From Bacteroidales bacterium (GTDB lineage: Bacteria > Bacteroidota > Bacteroidia > Bacteroidales > JACABE01), in the NCBI GenBank assembly GCA_023251515.1, contig JAHEYQ010000012.1:7970-71969 (forward strand): 64,000 nucleotides of DNA, written 5' to 3'. Positions 34,935 to 44,467 of the stretch are shown here, in pieces. Within the stretch, counting starts at the first letter, position 1. Each line of letters starts with the position of its first letter. The notes under the pieces were generated by a model. That model made no database searches, was not told where the DNA came from, and was given only the letters and a program-made list of their open reading frames with translations. The position numbers were made by a program, and so were the translations under genes.

Positions 34935-34961
34935 AAAAAAAAGACAGTTGATTAAACTGCC
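34935..34961 (-). terminator. Terminator of lpxD
   Basis: In minus-strand RNA, GGCAGUU and AACUGUC form a 7-pair stem (34955-34961/34943-34949) with a 5-base loop, followed by eight U. Confidence 0.8.
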
Positions 34962-34973
34962 TTAAGTGTTTTT

Positions 34974-36011
34974 TTATTTTTTTTCTAATTCTTTTATTTT
35001 TTTTTCTAGTTCATCTATTTTTGCCATAATTTTAGGTAAATTTTTAAAATGAATATAAACTTTTTTATATTCGCTTGCATTAAAGGCAGGTGAACCAAGT
35101 AAAATTTCTCCTTCCTTTTTAACGGTTGAAATAATGCCTGATTGTGCAGCAATTTTTACATTATCAGCAATACTGATATGTCCTACAATTCCAACTTGTC
35201 CTCCAATCATTACATTTTTCCCAATTTTGGCTGAACCTGCTATTCCGCATAATGCTGCCATTACTGTGTTTTCGCCAATCACAACATTATGTCCAATTTG
35301 ATTGAGATTATCAATTTTAGCACCTTTTTTTATTATAGTAGAACCTAATGTAGCTCTATCTATTGTTGCATTTGCTCCTACTTCTACATTATCTTCAATT
35401 ATAACATTTCCTATTTGAGCAACTTTTTGATAATTGTTATCTGCTTGTGGTGCAAATCCAAAGCCATCAGCTCCCAATACTACACCCGCATGGAAAATGC
35501 AATTTTTACCAATAACTGTATCTGAGTAAATTTTAACTCCCTGAAAAACCGTTGTGTTATCGTCAATACTTGTGTTATCACCAATGTATGCTTGAGGGTA
35601 GATTTTTACATTTTTACCTAATTTTACATTTTCGCCAATAAAAGCAAATTCACCAACATAACAATTTTCTCCATAAGTTGCACTATCTGAAATAAATGCA
35701 AGCTGAGAAATACCAGTTTTGTTCATCTTTACCTGATTGTAAAAATTTAATAAAGTAGCAAAAGATGTATAAGCATCATCCACTTTGATTAATGTTGTTT
35801 TTATTTTATGTTCTGGTGTAAAATCTTTATTTACAATTACTATAGAAGCTTCTGTAGTATAAATATACGGAGTGTATATTTTATTTGCCAAAAAGGATAA
35901 ACTTCCTTCAATTCCTTCTTCAATTTTTGATAATTTATCTACCGATATTTCAGGATTTCCTTCAACTATTCCATTTAAAGTATCAGCTATTTGTTGTGCA
36001 GTAAATTTCAT
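34974..36011 (-). CDS. lpxD: UDP-3-O-acylglucosamine N-acyltransferase
   Basis: 345 residues, the family's usual length. It adds the second acyl chain to UDP-3-O-acyl-glucosamine in lipid A synthesis. The N-terminal uridine-binding domain (about 1-100) contains SFLANKIYTPYIYTTEASIV. A left-handed beta-helix of hexapeptide repeats (about 105-310) contains the catalytic histidine in NLNQIGHNVVIG and the DGFGFAP loop. A C-terminal helical tail rich in K and E (about 320-345) closes the chain. Cytoplasmic trimer in known structures. The upstream region has a perfect hairpin in the predicted leader. Confidence 0.97.
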   Translation of the reverse strand: MKFTAQQIADTLNGIVEGNPEISVDKLSKIEEGIEGSLSFLANKIYTPYIYTTEASIVIVNKDFTPEHKIKTTLIKVDDAYTSFATLLNFYNQVKMNKTGISQLAFISDSATYGENCYVGEFAFIGENVKLGKNVKIYPQAYIGDNTSIDDNTTVFQGVKIYSDTVIGKNCIFHAGVVLGADGFGFAPQADNNYQKVAQIGNVIIEDNVEVGANATIDRATLGSTIIKKGAKIDNLNQIGHNVVIGENTVMAALCGIAGSAKIGKNVMIGGQVGIVGHISIADNVKIAAQSGIISTVKKEGEILLGSPAFNASEYKKVYIHFKNLPKIMAKIDELEKKIKELEKK

Positions 36012-36044
36012 CTGTTTTTTTTAATTAATTATAATGTATATATG

Positions 36045-36064
36045 CCAACCTGCTGTCAGGTTGG
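36045..36064 (-). promoter_or_regulatory. Perfect hairpin in the lpxD leader
   Basis: CCAACCTG (36045-36052) and CAGGTTGG (36057-36064) form an 8-bp perfect stem with a 4-base loop. It is G+C-rich in an AT-rich gap and has no U-run, so it is not a normal terminator. It lies 34 bases before the lpxD ATG, downstream of a predicted -7 element at 36138. Confidence 0.6.
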
Positions 36065-36137
36065 AAACTCGCCAAAATAGATATTGTTTTGTAAATCAGT
36101 GTTTTATAATGGCTTTGTTCATTTATAATACTTTTTG

Positions 36138-36145
36138 CAAATTTA
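36138..36145 (-). promoter_or_regulatory. -7 element upstream of lpxD
   Basis: Minus-strand TAAATTTG fits TAnnTTTG. Transcription from here gives a leader of about 120 bases that includes the 36045-36064 hairpin. Confidence 0.45.
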
Positions 36146-36230
36146 AATATAAATTTTAATTAGAATTTTTATTTTTAATTATATAGAAATATAACATTTA
36201 AGTTGTTTATTATTAGAGTAATATTTCGTA

Positions 36231-37463
36231 TTATTTAGGAAAGCATAAAAAATACTTTTTGACTTCTTTTTCAAAAAATGATGCATTTAATTGATCAGAA
36301 GCTTCTGATATATCGATTAATGTATTATTTTTTAGTAAAATATTGATTTTGTCTTGTTTAAAATCATAAGCACTATTTACAACCTCATTTGTAAATACAT
36401 AATAATCAGATTCCTCTAAGTCTATATTTAATTCTTCCTGAATTTTGTTTCTGATTTGTTCTGTTTTTTCTTTTTCAAATGGATGATTTTGAATTTCAAT
36501 TTTCAATAGTTTTCTGTTTACCAAAAAATTGGATAATTGCGACAAGATTTTATCCTCATGTTTTTGCCACACTTTAATTGATGTAAAAATATCAAAATCA
36601 TCTAATTCTGAAAAATATTCAATTAAATTCTTATTGTTTTGGAAATCGTTTAAAGTGAAATTGTTTTTCAAAAATATCATAAATGCAGGTGTAGCAAAAA
36701 TATCTACATTATTTTGAACCAAATACTTAGCTCTTTTTAGTATTTTAATTAATAATTGTTCGGCAACTAATACGGTTTTATGTAAATATACCTGCCAATA
36801 CATTAATCTTCTGGATAATAGGAATTTTTCAACAGAATAAATACCTTTAATTTCGACAGCAAGTTTCCCTTCACTAACGTTCAACATTTTGATAATTCTT
36901 TCTGTTCCTATAATGCCTTCTGACACACCTGTAAAAAAACTATCTCTGGTTAAATAATCTAATCGGTCAACATCTAATTGTCCAGTAACTAGCTGATGGA
37001 GAAAATTTTTATGATAATCCCCTTTAAAAATAGCGATAGCCATCCTTAATTTGCCGTTGAAAGTGTTATTGAGATCATTCATAAAAATTTCAGAAATTGT
37101 TTCGTGGCTCATTTTGCTAACTATAGAATGCTCAAGCGCATGTGAAAATGGTCCATGGCCAATATCATGTAAAAGAATTGCAATTTTTGCAGATTCAGCC
37201 TCATGATCAGTAATTTCATGACCTTTTTGTTTTAATACTTCTATGGCGTTGTGCATCAGAAACATGCTACCTAAAGCATGACTAAAGCGTGTATGTAATG
37301 CTCCGGGATAAACAAGATGAGTTAATCCCAATTGTTTTATTCTTCTTAATCTTTGAAAATAAGGGTGTTCTATGATGTCGAAAATCAAATCTGAAGAAAT
37401 ATTGATGAATCCATATACAGGATCGTTTAATATTTTCTTTTTATTTACATTGTTGTAAATCAT
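36231..37463 (-). CDS. HD-domain phosphohydrolase (dGTPase/SAMHD1-like)
   Basis: 410 residues. The HD motif is complete: H in HTRFSHALGSMFL, HD in LLHDIGHGPFSHALEH, and D in DVDRLDYLTRDS. These are the metal ligands of the dNTPase/SAMHD1-type HD family, also seen in many uncharacterised Bacteroidota proteins. It probably hydrolyses a nucleotide or nucleotide-like phosphate in the cytoplasm; the substrate cannot be fixed from sequence. The start codon directly abuts the stop of the papain-like peptidase gene, so the two are probably translationally coupled. Confidence 0.9.
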   Translation of the reverse strand: MIYNNVNKKKILNDPVYGFINISSDLIFDIIEHPYFQRLRRIKQLGLTHLVYPGALHTRFSHALGSMFLMHNAIEVLKQKGHEITDHEAESAKIAILLHDIGHGPFSHALEHSIVSKMSHETISEIFMNDLNNTFNGKLRMAIAIFKGDYHKNFLHQLVTGQLDVDRLDYLTRDSFFTGVSEGIIGTERIIKMLNVSEGKLAVEIKGIYSVEKFLLSRRLMYWQVYLHKTVLVAEQLLIKILKRAKYLVQNNVDIFATPAFMIFLKNNFTLNDFQNNKNLIEYFSELDDFDIFTSIKVWQKHEDKILSQLSNFLVNRKLLKIEIQNHPFEKEKTEQIRNKIQEELNIDLEESDYYVFTNEVVNSAYDFKQDKINILLKNNTLIDISEASDQLNASFFEKEVKKYFLCFPK

Positions 37464-38702
37464 CTATTTAATAATTTTATTTAAAAGTTCTTTTGCTGCG
37501 TCTTTATTTATCAGCATATTCATCATTTTTAATTTGATATAATCTTCATGATAGAATCTATAGCCTTTGGTATTTCCATCAAAAGCTCCACTTCCTGAAT
37601 CTTTAATTAAATACCAATTTATACCTTCAATATTTTGTATTCCAACTATATGTATGCAATGATCGTCTGTGGTTGATTTGTTTTCAAGTCTGTATTGTCT
37701 TGAATCTTCATTTATATAATTTGAAGGAATATCAAAAGTTGGAATCACAGCTACTTGAATTTGTGCATTATAGCCTGGTTCTGAAACGTCTCCGCAAATT
37801 GCAACTGAATATCCTTTTGTTATTGCGTTATTCAATAATTTCATATAGTCATTTAATGATAAATTATAATAATCATCACACTTCCACCAATTATCAGGCT
37901 CATCTAATAAACCTTTTTGATTGTAAGCAATTTCTTTTGTTGACATAAAACTAAAATAGTTATCAGGAGTTATCTGCAAAATATTTGTAGAAAATTCATT
38001 GGGAGTATATGCTTTGCCTTCATAATTAAATACAGTAGGTGGTTCTCCAATATAATGATTTAAAATGTTTTTAATTGTTTCAATCACTGTGTTTTCATTC
38101 CAGCTGTTATTTGCTTTTACTGATTCTAGGTATCTTTCCATTTCATTAAGCATGTTTTTATGATTATGAATTGATGAACCCGGTATTTTCCCTGTAAAGT
38201 TGTATGAAGGTACTGCACCATACTTTTTAATTATTTTGATAACAGCATTAGATTCAGAGCCTTCCGAAAAATACATATTTCCTCTTTTTTCAACAAAATA
38301 TTTTGCCCTTTCAACATATTCCCAGTAAACAGTAAACATTTCAGAAAGTTTAATTTTTTTCTTTGTTATTCTTTCAGTTTCAGTTTCAATAAATGAAGTT
38401 CCTGCAAAACTCCAGCAAGTTCCGGTTAATCCTTGATTTATGGGTTTATTATGCCATATTTTACTATATTTTGATGTATCAGTTGGAAAAGTTAGGTTTG
38501 TAAAATCCATACCAAAATATGTTTGTTCTTTTTTCTCTATACTATTTTCATTTTCAATTGATTTTAAAAGAACATTTTGGTAATAACCTGGTTTTTTAGT
38601 AGCATAAATTGATTTGTCTTTCTTTTCAGTTTTCTGAGATTTTACATTTGATGAAATAAATAAAAATATGATGATAAAAAAGGAAATATTTTTGTAATTC
38701 AT
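37464..38702 (-). CDS. Papain-like (C1) cysteine peptidase, exported
   Basis: 412 residues with a signal peptide (about 1-22). It resembles the C1B aminopeptidase C/bleomycin hydrolase branch. The nucleophile cysteine is in QGLTGTCWSFAGTSF, with the oxyanion glutamine just before, and the histidine is in DDHCIHIVGIQ. The third position, normally Asn in NSWG, reads IKDSGSG here: aspartate instead of asparagine and no tryptophan. It is probably still a peptidase, but with altered activity. The signal peptide differs from classical cytoplasmic PepC. It lies between the hybrid kinase (10-base gap) and the HD protein (no gap). Confidence 0.88.
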   Translation of the reverse strand: MNYKNISFFIIIFLFISSNVKSQKTEKKDKSIYATKKPGYYQNVLLKSIENENSIEKKEQTYFGMDFTNLTFPTDTSKYSKIWHNKPINQGLTGTCWSFAGTSFIETETERITKKKIKLSEMFTVYWEYVERAKYFVEKRGNMYFSEGSESNAVIKIIKKYGAVPSYNFTGKIPGSSIHNHKNMLNEMERYLESVKANNSWNENTVIETIKNILNHYIGEPPTVFNYEGKAYTPNEFSTNILQITPDNYFSFMSTKEIAYNQKGLLDEPDNWWKCDDYYNLSLNDYMKLLNNAITKGYSVAICGDVSEPGYNAQIQVAVIPTFDIPSNYINEDSRQYRLENKSTTDDHCIHIVGIQNIEGINWYLIKDSGSGAFDGNTKGYRFYHEDYIKLKMMNMLINKDAAKELLNKIIK

Positions 38703-38712
38703 TGTATCTGTT

Positions 38713-40098
38713 TTATTTGTTTTTAACTCTTCTTAATATAACATTCATTAAGTTTTTTTGATCTACTGGTTTTGCAATATAATCATCAAAACCCTCTTCT
38801 AGTAGTTTATCTCTATCATGTTCAAGAGCGTAAGCAGTTTGAGCAATAAAGGGAATGGTTTGGTATTCATTGTGTTGTTTTTTAATTTCTTTCATTAGAG
38901 AGACTCCATCCCAAGGCTCTGGAAGATTAATGTCAAATAGCATAACATCAAAAAACTCATTTTTAGCTGCTTTCTCGTTTATTATTTTAAGTGTTTCAAT
39001 ACCATCAACAGCTAAAATGGATTCTCCCATATTCTCAAGCATTTTTTTTAAAAGCATTCTGTTAATTCTATCATCTTCTACCACAAATATTTTTAAGTTA
39101 TGATAATTTGAATTTGTAATAGTTTGTTTTATTTCTTTTAAAGGAATTTCTTTAATAGAAGATTGAGTAGTTTTGAAATATAAATTTACTAAAGTTCCCT
39201 GTGCTTTTTCGGAGTCAAGTTCTATTCTTCCTCCCATCAATGAAATTAATTTGTTTACAAATGGTAGTCCAAGTCCGGCGCCCTGAAATGCTCTGGAATA
39301 GCCCAAACTTTCTTGTCTGAACGCTTCAAAAATATAAGGTAAATATGCATTGTCTATTCCAACTCCAGTGTCCTTTATTCTTATATATATTTCATTTTCT
39401 GTTTCTGAATTTCCACAACTTAAATTAATAAATCCTTTTTGAGTATATTTTAAAGAATTATTTAATATATTGTTTACAACACGCTTTATAGCATTTAAAT
39501 CGTTGTTAATGATGTAATTACTTTCTAGTTGATAATTAAAGGTTAAGCCTTTTTCATTTGCTTTTAATTTGAAATCATTACAGATTTCAAAAAGTATGTT
39601 TTTTAGTGGTAATTCGGTTATATTAAGTTGATAATCATGTGCTTCAATTCTACTTATGTCAATAATGTTATTAAGAAGTTCTAAAAGTCTTTCGCCACTG
39701 ACTTTAATATTATTTGCATATTCAAATAATTCCTGATTTTCGTTTAATGATAGTTCTGTTTCTAAAAGGTTTGAAAACCCTATAATTCCATTTAAAGGAG
39801 TTCTGATTTCATGGCTCATATTAGCTAGAAAAGCATTTTTTAAATAATTTGCATTTTCTGCTTTAATCAGAGCTTTTTTTAATTCGAAATCCAAATTTTG
39901 TTTGTAATCTTTTAATTCATTAGAATTATGATTGTTATGATGTTTGGTGTTATCTGTATTGATTATTTTTTTTTCTAATTCGACTAACTGTTTTTTTTGA
40001 AAATTTATTATTTTATTAGATTGTTTCTTATTCCTAATTAATAAAATACAAATTATTAATATTACAAAATTAAATATTATAAGTAAGTTAAATATCAT
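38713..40098 (-). CDS. Membrane-anchored hybrid histidine kinase without sensor domain
   Basis: 461 residues. One N-terminal membrane helix (about 3-21) is followed by a coiled-coil segment rich in N, K and E (about 25-85), HisKA ([17 protein letters not shown]), HATPase ([23 protein letters not shown]) and a C-terminal receiver ([10 protein letters not shown], phospho-acceptor in [15 protein letters not shown]). No PAS, GAF or periplasmic domain is present, so the input probably comes through the membrane or a partner. Its start overlaps the upstream response regulator gene by 11 bases, a strong sign of one functional unit. Confidence 0.94.
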   Translation of the reverse strand: MIFNLLIIFNFVILIICILLIRNKKQSNKIINFQKKQLVELEKKIINTDNTKHHNNHNSNELKDYKQNLDFELKKALIKAENANYLKNAFLANMSHEIRTPLNGIIGFSNLLETELSLNENQELFEYANNIKVSGERLLELLNNIIDISRIEAHDYQLNITELPLKNILFEICNDFKLKANEKGLTFNYQLESNYIINNDLNAIKRVVNNILNNSLKYTQKGFINLSCGNSETENEIYIRIKDTGVGIDNAYLPYIFEAFRQESLGYSRAFQGAGLGLPFVNKLISLMGGRIELDSEKAQGTLVNLYFKTTQSSIKEIPLKEIKQTITNSNYHNLKIFVVEDDRINRMLLKKMLENMGESILAVDGIETLKIINEKAAKNEFFDVMLFDINLPEPWDGVSLMKEIKKQHNEYQTIPFIAQTAYALEHDRDKLLEEGFDDYIAKPVDQKNLMNVILRRVKNK

Positions 40099-40489
40099 TT
40101 TTTTTATTGAATAAAATTAAAGTAGAATCAATAATATCAAGTAAATCATTCGGTTTGTAAGGTTTGCTAAGATAATTGTCCATGCCTGCTGCCATTATCC
40201 TTTCTTTGTCTTTATCAAGAGAATAAGCTGTAACTGCAATAATAATTATTTTTTTATTTAGTTCTTTTTCGTATTTTCTAATTAATTTTGTTGCTTCAAT
40301 CCCATCTAATACAGGCATTTGAATGTCCATTAATATCACGTCATAATTGTTTTTTAAATATAAATCAACACCAATTCGTCCATTATCAGCTATTGTTAAT
40401 TGATGATTCCTCCGTTTTAGTATTGAATTAGCAACTTTTTGGTTAATTAAATCATCTTCCACTAATAAAATCTTTAAGTTTTCAGCCAT
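40088..40489 (-). CDS. Single-domain response regulator
   Basis: 133 residues, a lone receiver domain: [17 protein letters not shown], phospho-acceptor in [13 protein letters not shown], threonine in VTAYSLDKD, lysine in LSKPY. It looks like a detached hybrid-kinase receiver. It overlaps the hybrid kinase gene by 11 bases and shares one base with the methyltransferase gene, so all three are translated from one message. No output domain. Confidence 0.93.
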   Translation of the reverse strand: MAENLKILLVEDDLINQKVANSILKRRNHQLTIADNGRIGVDLYLKNNYDVILMDIQMPVLDGIEATKLIRKYEKELNKKIIIIAVTAYSLDKDKERIMAAGMDNYLSKPYKPNDLLDIIDSTLILFNKKNDI

Positions 40490-41301
40490 TATTCGTATTT
40501 TTTATAAGCAACAATTACATATTCTAATTTGTTTAATCCATATTTATTGATATTTAAATTCCAATCATTATCATTTGGATTGTACAGTTTTACTTTAAAA
40601 TTACAATCCTCTAATCTTTTAAAATAATCTTTTGCATAAATTCGGTAATGATCAGATTGGCCAAAAAACTTAATTCTATCTTCTTCAGTATTTGCTTCAA
40701 TCTCAATGGTTTTTTCAAGTTTTAGTGATATTGGTACTTGAAGAATTGCGTAACCATTTGGTTTTAACACCCTGTAAAGTTCGTTTAATGCTTTGATATC
40801 GTCTGGTATATGCTCCAATACATGATTGCATATTATTACATCGAAAAAATTATCCTCAAAATTTAATTTTGTAATGTCTAATTCAATTACATCTTTTGAA
40901 TAGTGATAGCCTTTTTCAAATTTATCTCCTGGAAAATATTTTATGTTTTTATAGTTTTTAAAAACATTATTAAAACTTTGTCTTGGTGCAATATGAAGTA
41001 ATGTGTTTTTTTCTGTAAATAGTGTGGTTTTATCTTTTAAATATTGAAAAACCAGACGTTCTCTGTCGTTTGATAAGCATCTGGGACAAAGACAATTGGA
41101 TCTTACACCACTTCCAATAACTTTCAATTCTTTAAGAATTTCAGCTTTTTCACCACAATTCAACATTTTCCTAAATTTGGTTTTGCAAATTGGACAATAG
41201 TATTTATTTCCCAAAAATAAATAACTAATAATGAATTGATTCAGATATTTAATTTTAAGTAAAATCGGGTATGGAATTATTTTGATTAGTATTTTTTTCA
41301 T
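40489..41301 (-). CDS. SAM-dependent methyltransferase with N-terminal zinc ribbon
   Basis: 270 residues. An N-terminal zinc-ribbon-like module (CPIC near residue 37 and CPRC near residue 78) precedes a class I methyltransferase domain (about 100-230) with HIAPRQSF, IELDITKLNFEDNFFDVI and NHVLEHIPDD, then ELYRVLKPNGYAILQVP. The arrangement fits methyltransferases found in polysaccharide or surface-sugar loci. Position at the end of the glycan locus suggests modification of a sugar or acyl group. It overlaps the response regulator gene by one base, tying the glycan locus to the kinase pair. Confidence 0.85.
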   Translation of the reverse strand: MKKILIKIIPYPILLKIKYLNQFIISYLFLGNKYYCPICKTKFRKMLNCGEKAEILKELKVIGSGVRSNCLCPRCLSNDRERLVFQYLKDKTTLFTEKNTLLHIAPRQSFNNVFKNYKNIKYFPGDKFEKGYHYSKDVIELDITKLNFEDNFFDVIICNHVLEHIPDDIKALNELYRVLKPNGYAILQVPISLKLEKTIEIEANTEEDRIKFFGQSDHYRIYAKDYFKRLEDCNFKVKLYNPNDNDWNLNINKYGLNKLEYVIVAYKKYE

Positions 41302-41365
41302 GTAATTTTAAAATTTGGTTTAAAACATTTTCAAGTTGAATTTGTTTATAAAATTTGCAATAGTT

Positions 41366-42553
41366 TTAAGCTCTTTTTGCTCTTTCCCAATTTACTGATT
41401 GAGATTTTTTTATGTATCTTTTAAATCCTAAAAATACAGCAAGATTCATAATAAAGAAGTAATATGGGATAAATAGAATTTTTATTTTAATAGCTCTATT
41501 TTCTAAATACCAACCTAATATTGCTGCTGCATAAAATAAAAGTTGTAATAATAGAATAATGTTGAAAAATGATAAATCAGTTATGCCTTCAGAAAATGAA
41601 ATTATAATATTGATTAATAATAATATAGGAAGAAATAATGGAGCTAATGTCCATCTTAAAACACGATGAGAAATATATTGAAATGTCAATATACCATATT
41701 TGAATGGATTGAGTAGGGGGGATAATCTTACAACTGATTGTATTCCACCTGCTGCAATTCTGATTTTTCTTTTTAATTCTTCTTTTACATTTGCAGAGGA
41801 TGTTTCAATTGCATATGCATTAGGATTATACTGTATTGTATATCCATCCATTGCTACTCTGAGTGAAATAATAAAATCATCAAGCAGTGTATCTTTTTCT
41901 ACTTCTCTGTAAAGTTCAGTCCTGATAGCAAAAAGTTCACCAGCAGCACCTACTACGGAATATAATTCAGCATCCCATTTTTTTAGTGTTGATTCATATT
42001 TCCAATATATTCCTTCGCCAGCTCCAGCAGCCACATCTGCATCTTTCTGGTAAATTCTTTTTTCACCCGAAACACAACCTACTTTCGGATTTCGAAATAG
42101 ATTTACAATTTCCTGTACCGATTCTTTTCCAAGCATGGTATTTCCATCTGAAAATATAACAATTGGTGTTTTAACAAATTTCATTCCTCTATTCATTGCA
42201 CCAATTTTTCCACCTCTGGCATTTTCATGATAAACTTCGAGTCCTACATATTTTCTTAATATATCAGGAGTTCCATCATCCGATCCATCAGTTACCCAAA
42301 CATGATGAATCTTTTCTTTAGGATAATTCATTTCTAAAGAATTACGAACCTTTGCATCAACATAATCTTTTTCGTTATATGCTGCTACAAAAAGAGTTAC
42401 TTCTGGTTCGTAATTTTTGTTTTCCAGAAAAGGTTTGCTTAAACCAAATATACGTTTAAATTTTATAATTATATATAATAATATACCATAGCCAAGATAG
42501 GCATAAAAAATTATAAAAAAACCTAGCCAGAAGATAATTTTTAATGTTAGCAT
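41366..42553 (-). CDS. Membrane glycosyltransferase, family GT2
   Basis: 395 residues. An N-terminal membrane helix (about 4-25), a GT2 catalytic domain (about 45-260) and three or four C-terminal membrane helices (about 295-375). Catalytic region: VTLFVAAYNE, the DGSDDGT and FSDGNTM aspartates, then DDFIISLRVAMDG and RKIRIAAGG. This is the layout of cellulose/hyaluronan-synthase-like or poly-N-acetylglucosamine-type transferases that act at the inner face of the membrane. It should add a sugar during glycan assembly. Part of the glycan locus. Confidence 0.88.
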   Translation of the reverse strand: MLTLKIIFWLGFFIIFYAYLGYGILLYIIIKFKRIFGLSKPFLENKNYEPEVTLFVAAYNEKDYVDAKVRNSLEMNYPKEKIHHVWVTDGSDDGTPDILRKYVGLEVYHENARGGKIGAMNRGMKFVKTPIVIFSDGNTMLGKESVQEIVNLFRNPKVGCVSGEKRIYQKDADVAAGAGEGIYWKYESTLKKWDAELYSVVGAAGELFAIRTELYREVEKDTLLDDFIISLRVAMDGYTIQYNPNAYAIETSSANVKEELKRKIRIAAGGIQSVVRLSPLLNPFKYGILTFQYISHRVLRWTLAPLFLPILLLINIIISFSEGITDLSFFNIILLLQLLFYAAAILGWYLENRAIKIKILFIPYYFFIMNLAVFLGFKRYIKKSQSVNWERAKRA

Positions 42554-42606
42554 ATCGATATTTATTAAAATTATTATTAATTTATTATGTTTTTTATAAG
42601 TATATT

Positions 42607-43224
42607 TTAAACTCTTTCCCAGTTGTTTGTTTCAAAATTATATTTCTTTATAATCTTAGCAGGATTACCTGCTGCAACGCTATAAGGAGGAATGCTTTTT
42701 GTAACTACACTTCCAGCACCAATCTGACATCTTTTTCCAATAGTTACGCCTGCTAATATTACAGAATTAGCTCCAATATGAGCTTCATCTTCAATAATAA
42801 CTGGCTTTAAATCTAATGGTTGGACACTTGAGTTTTTTTCAGCATCAGAATATCCATGATTAAAACCACTTATAAATACATGTTGACCTGTTCCTGAGCC
42901 ATTACCCATAGTAACTGGTCCAATTATTACTGTTCCTATTCCTACTCTTACTTTATTGCCAATTATAACATTTCCGGATCCATTATTTATAACAGTAAAG
43001 TCTTCAATTGTAGTTTGACTTCCTACATTAAATTTATTCCATGGAAATACATCAATTCGTGAACGTCTTCTGTGAATTACAGTGTCTTTTCCTTTTTTGT
43101 GAAGAAATGGATTAAGAAACCATTTTACCCATAAACGTGGTCTGGGTCTCCGATTTGGTGAAATTGTCCATAAAACAAATTTTTTTATTTTAGGGTTCGA
43201 TTTGATTTTATTAATGAGTCCCAT
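42607..43224 (-). CDS. Hexapeptide-repeat O-acetyltransferase (WcaF-like)
   Basis: 205 residues with left-handed beta-helix hexapeptide repeats (about 60-195). The catalytic-type histidine lies in FISGFNHGYSD and the C-terminal segment is VAAGNPAKII. The N-terminal 50 residues are basic, rich in R and K. It probably acetylates a sugar unit of the glycan, using acetyl-CoA in the cytoplasm. It lies between two glycosyltransferase genes, with short gaps. Confidence 0.88.
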   Translation of the reverse strand: MGLINKIKSNPKIKKFVLWTISPNRRPRPRLWVKWFLNPFLHKKGKDTVIHRRRSRIDVFPWNKFNVGSQTTIEDFTVINNGSGNVIIGNKVRVGIGTVIIGPVTMGNGSGTGQHVFISGFNHGYSDAEKNSSVQPLDLKPVIIEDEAHIGANSVILAGVTIGKRCQIGAGSVVTKSIPPYSVAAGNPAKIIKKYNFETNNWERV

Positions 43225-43236
43225 CTTTTTGTATAT

Positions 43237-44424
43237 TTAAATTAGCTCAATACATTTGTATATTTCATTTACATTATTTTCCCATGTATGTGTTTTTGCA
43301 ACTTGTTTTCTTGCTTCTTGAAGCTTTTCGCTATTTTCTTCCAGTGCTTTTGAAATGAGTGTTATATAATCATTAGATTCTTTTGCAAGATAGGTTACAT
43401 CTGCAAAATATTCCATAGCTTTAGTCCATGTTGCAATTGTTGGTTTTCCCATAGCTAAATATTCATCAATTTTGCGGGGATAGTTTCCTATTGTTGCATC
43501 ATTAAGTATTTGAGGATTGATACAAATATCAAATCCTTTTATGAAATTAGGCAATTCTTCTACTGACTTTGAACCTGTAAAAATAATATTTGACTTAGAG
43601 TGTAAGTCAGATTGTTTAAATGTATCATCCTCAGGACCAACAAGAACGATTGTCCATTCTGGTTTTTTCGTAGCTAACATTCTAATCAAGTCAATATCTA
43701 ATCTTCTTGATGAAAGAAATCCAACATATCCTATAATTGGATGTGTTATATTTTTTAATTCTTCTGCAATTAAAAAATTATGAATACTATCATCATACAT
43801 TGATACATCACATCCTTGACCTACCATATAAGAGTGGTGATTATAAAGTTTAGCATAATCAGCATAGTATAAAGAATTAGTAACTGTTAAATCAGATTTC
43901 TTAATTAATAGAGGTTCTGTATATTGACCGTGTTTTCTCCAGTAGGGGTTTTTTATCAGGTTATCCCTAATATAGTAAATACTTAAATCCGGATTTAATA
44001 GTTCTTTCAAATAAAAACTTCTAAACATATCGCTATCATTAAAATGAACAAAGTTATTCATTTTTAATTCATTAGCAGCAAATTGGATTTCGCTTGCAAA
44101 TAGTTTATTGTTTTTTTTATTAAATAAAGAAAAAAGCCAATAAAAAGGCAAAATATTTAATGATTCGAGAACTATTCTTGGGTAAAATACGGTTAATGAG
44201 TCACTTATTTTTTCAAAACATGATTCTTCTCCGTTTTTTATCCTGATTCTTTTTGCAATACGAGGATCATCTTTCTTTGTATTAATTGTATTTCTGTCAA
44301 GTGGAGAATTTACATAAAGAACTTTGTTTTGTTTTGAAAACTCAATAGCAATATTTTTACAATTGCTCCCAATTTCAATATCCCATGGTTGCAGTCCTGT
44401 GACTATGATGTTTTTTCCTTTCAT
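43237..44424 (-). CDS. Glycosyltransferase, GT-B type
   Basis: 395 residues with a GT-B layout. N-terminal half: KNIIVTGLQPWDIEIGSN. The middle has PIIGYVGFLSSRRLD and WTIVLVGPED, and the C-terminal end has the donor-binding region PRKIDEYLAMGKPTIATW, resembling GT4 transferases. It lacks membrane helices and is probably cytoplasmic or peripheral. Sugar unknown. Part of the glycan locus. Confidence 0.85.
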   Translation of the reverse strand: MKGKNIIVTGLQPWDIEIGSNCKNIAIEFSKQNKVLYVNSPLDRNTINTKKDDPRIAKRIRIKNGEESCFEKISDSLTVFYPRIVLESLNILPFYWLFSLFNKKNNKLFASEIQFAANELKMNNFVHFNDSDMFRSFYLKELLNPDLSIYYIRDNLIKNPYWRKHGQYTEPLLIKKSDLTVTNSLYYADYAKLYNHHSYMVGQGCDVSMYDDSIHNFLIAEELKNITHPIIGYVGFLSSRRLDIDLIRMLATKKPEWTIVLVGPEDDTFKQSDLHSKSNIIFTGSKSVEELPNFIKGFDICINPQILNDATIGNYPRKIDEYLAMGKPTIATWTKAMEYFADVTYLAKESNDYITLISKALEENSEKLQEARKQVAKTHTWENNVNEIYKCIELI

Positions 44425-44467
44425 GTTTATAATTCTTTAAACTGATTTATAAAAAATGGTTTCGTTT

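Noticed and set aside
41714..41719. G6 run in the membrane glycosyltransferase
   Set aside because: Too short for a likely slippage switch and encodes ordinary residues on the minus strand.
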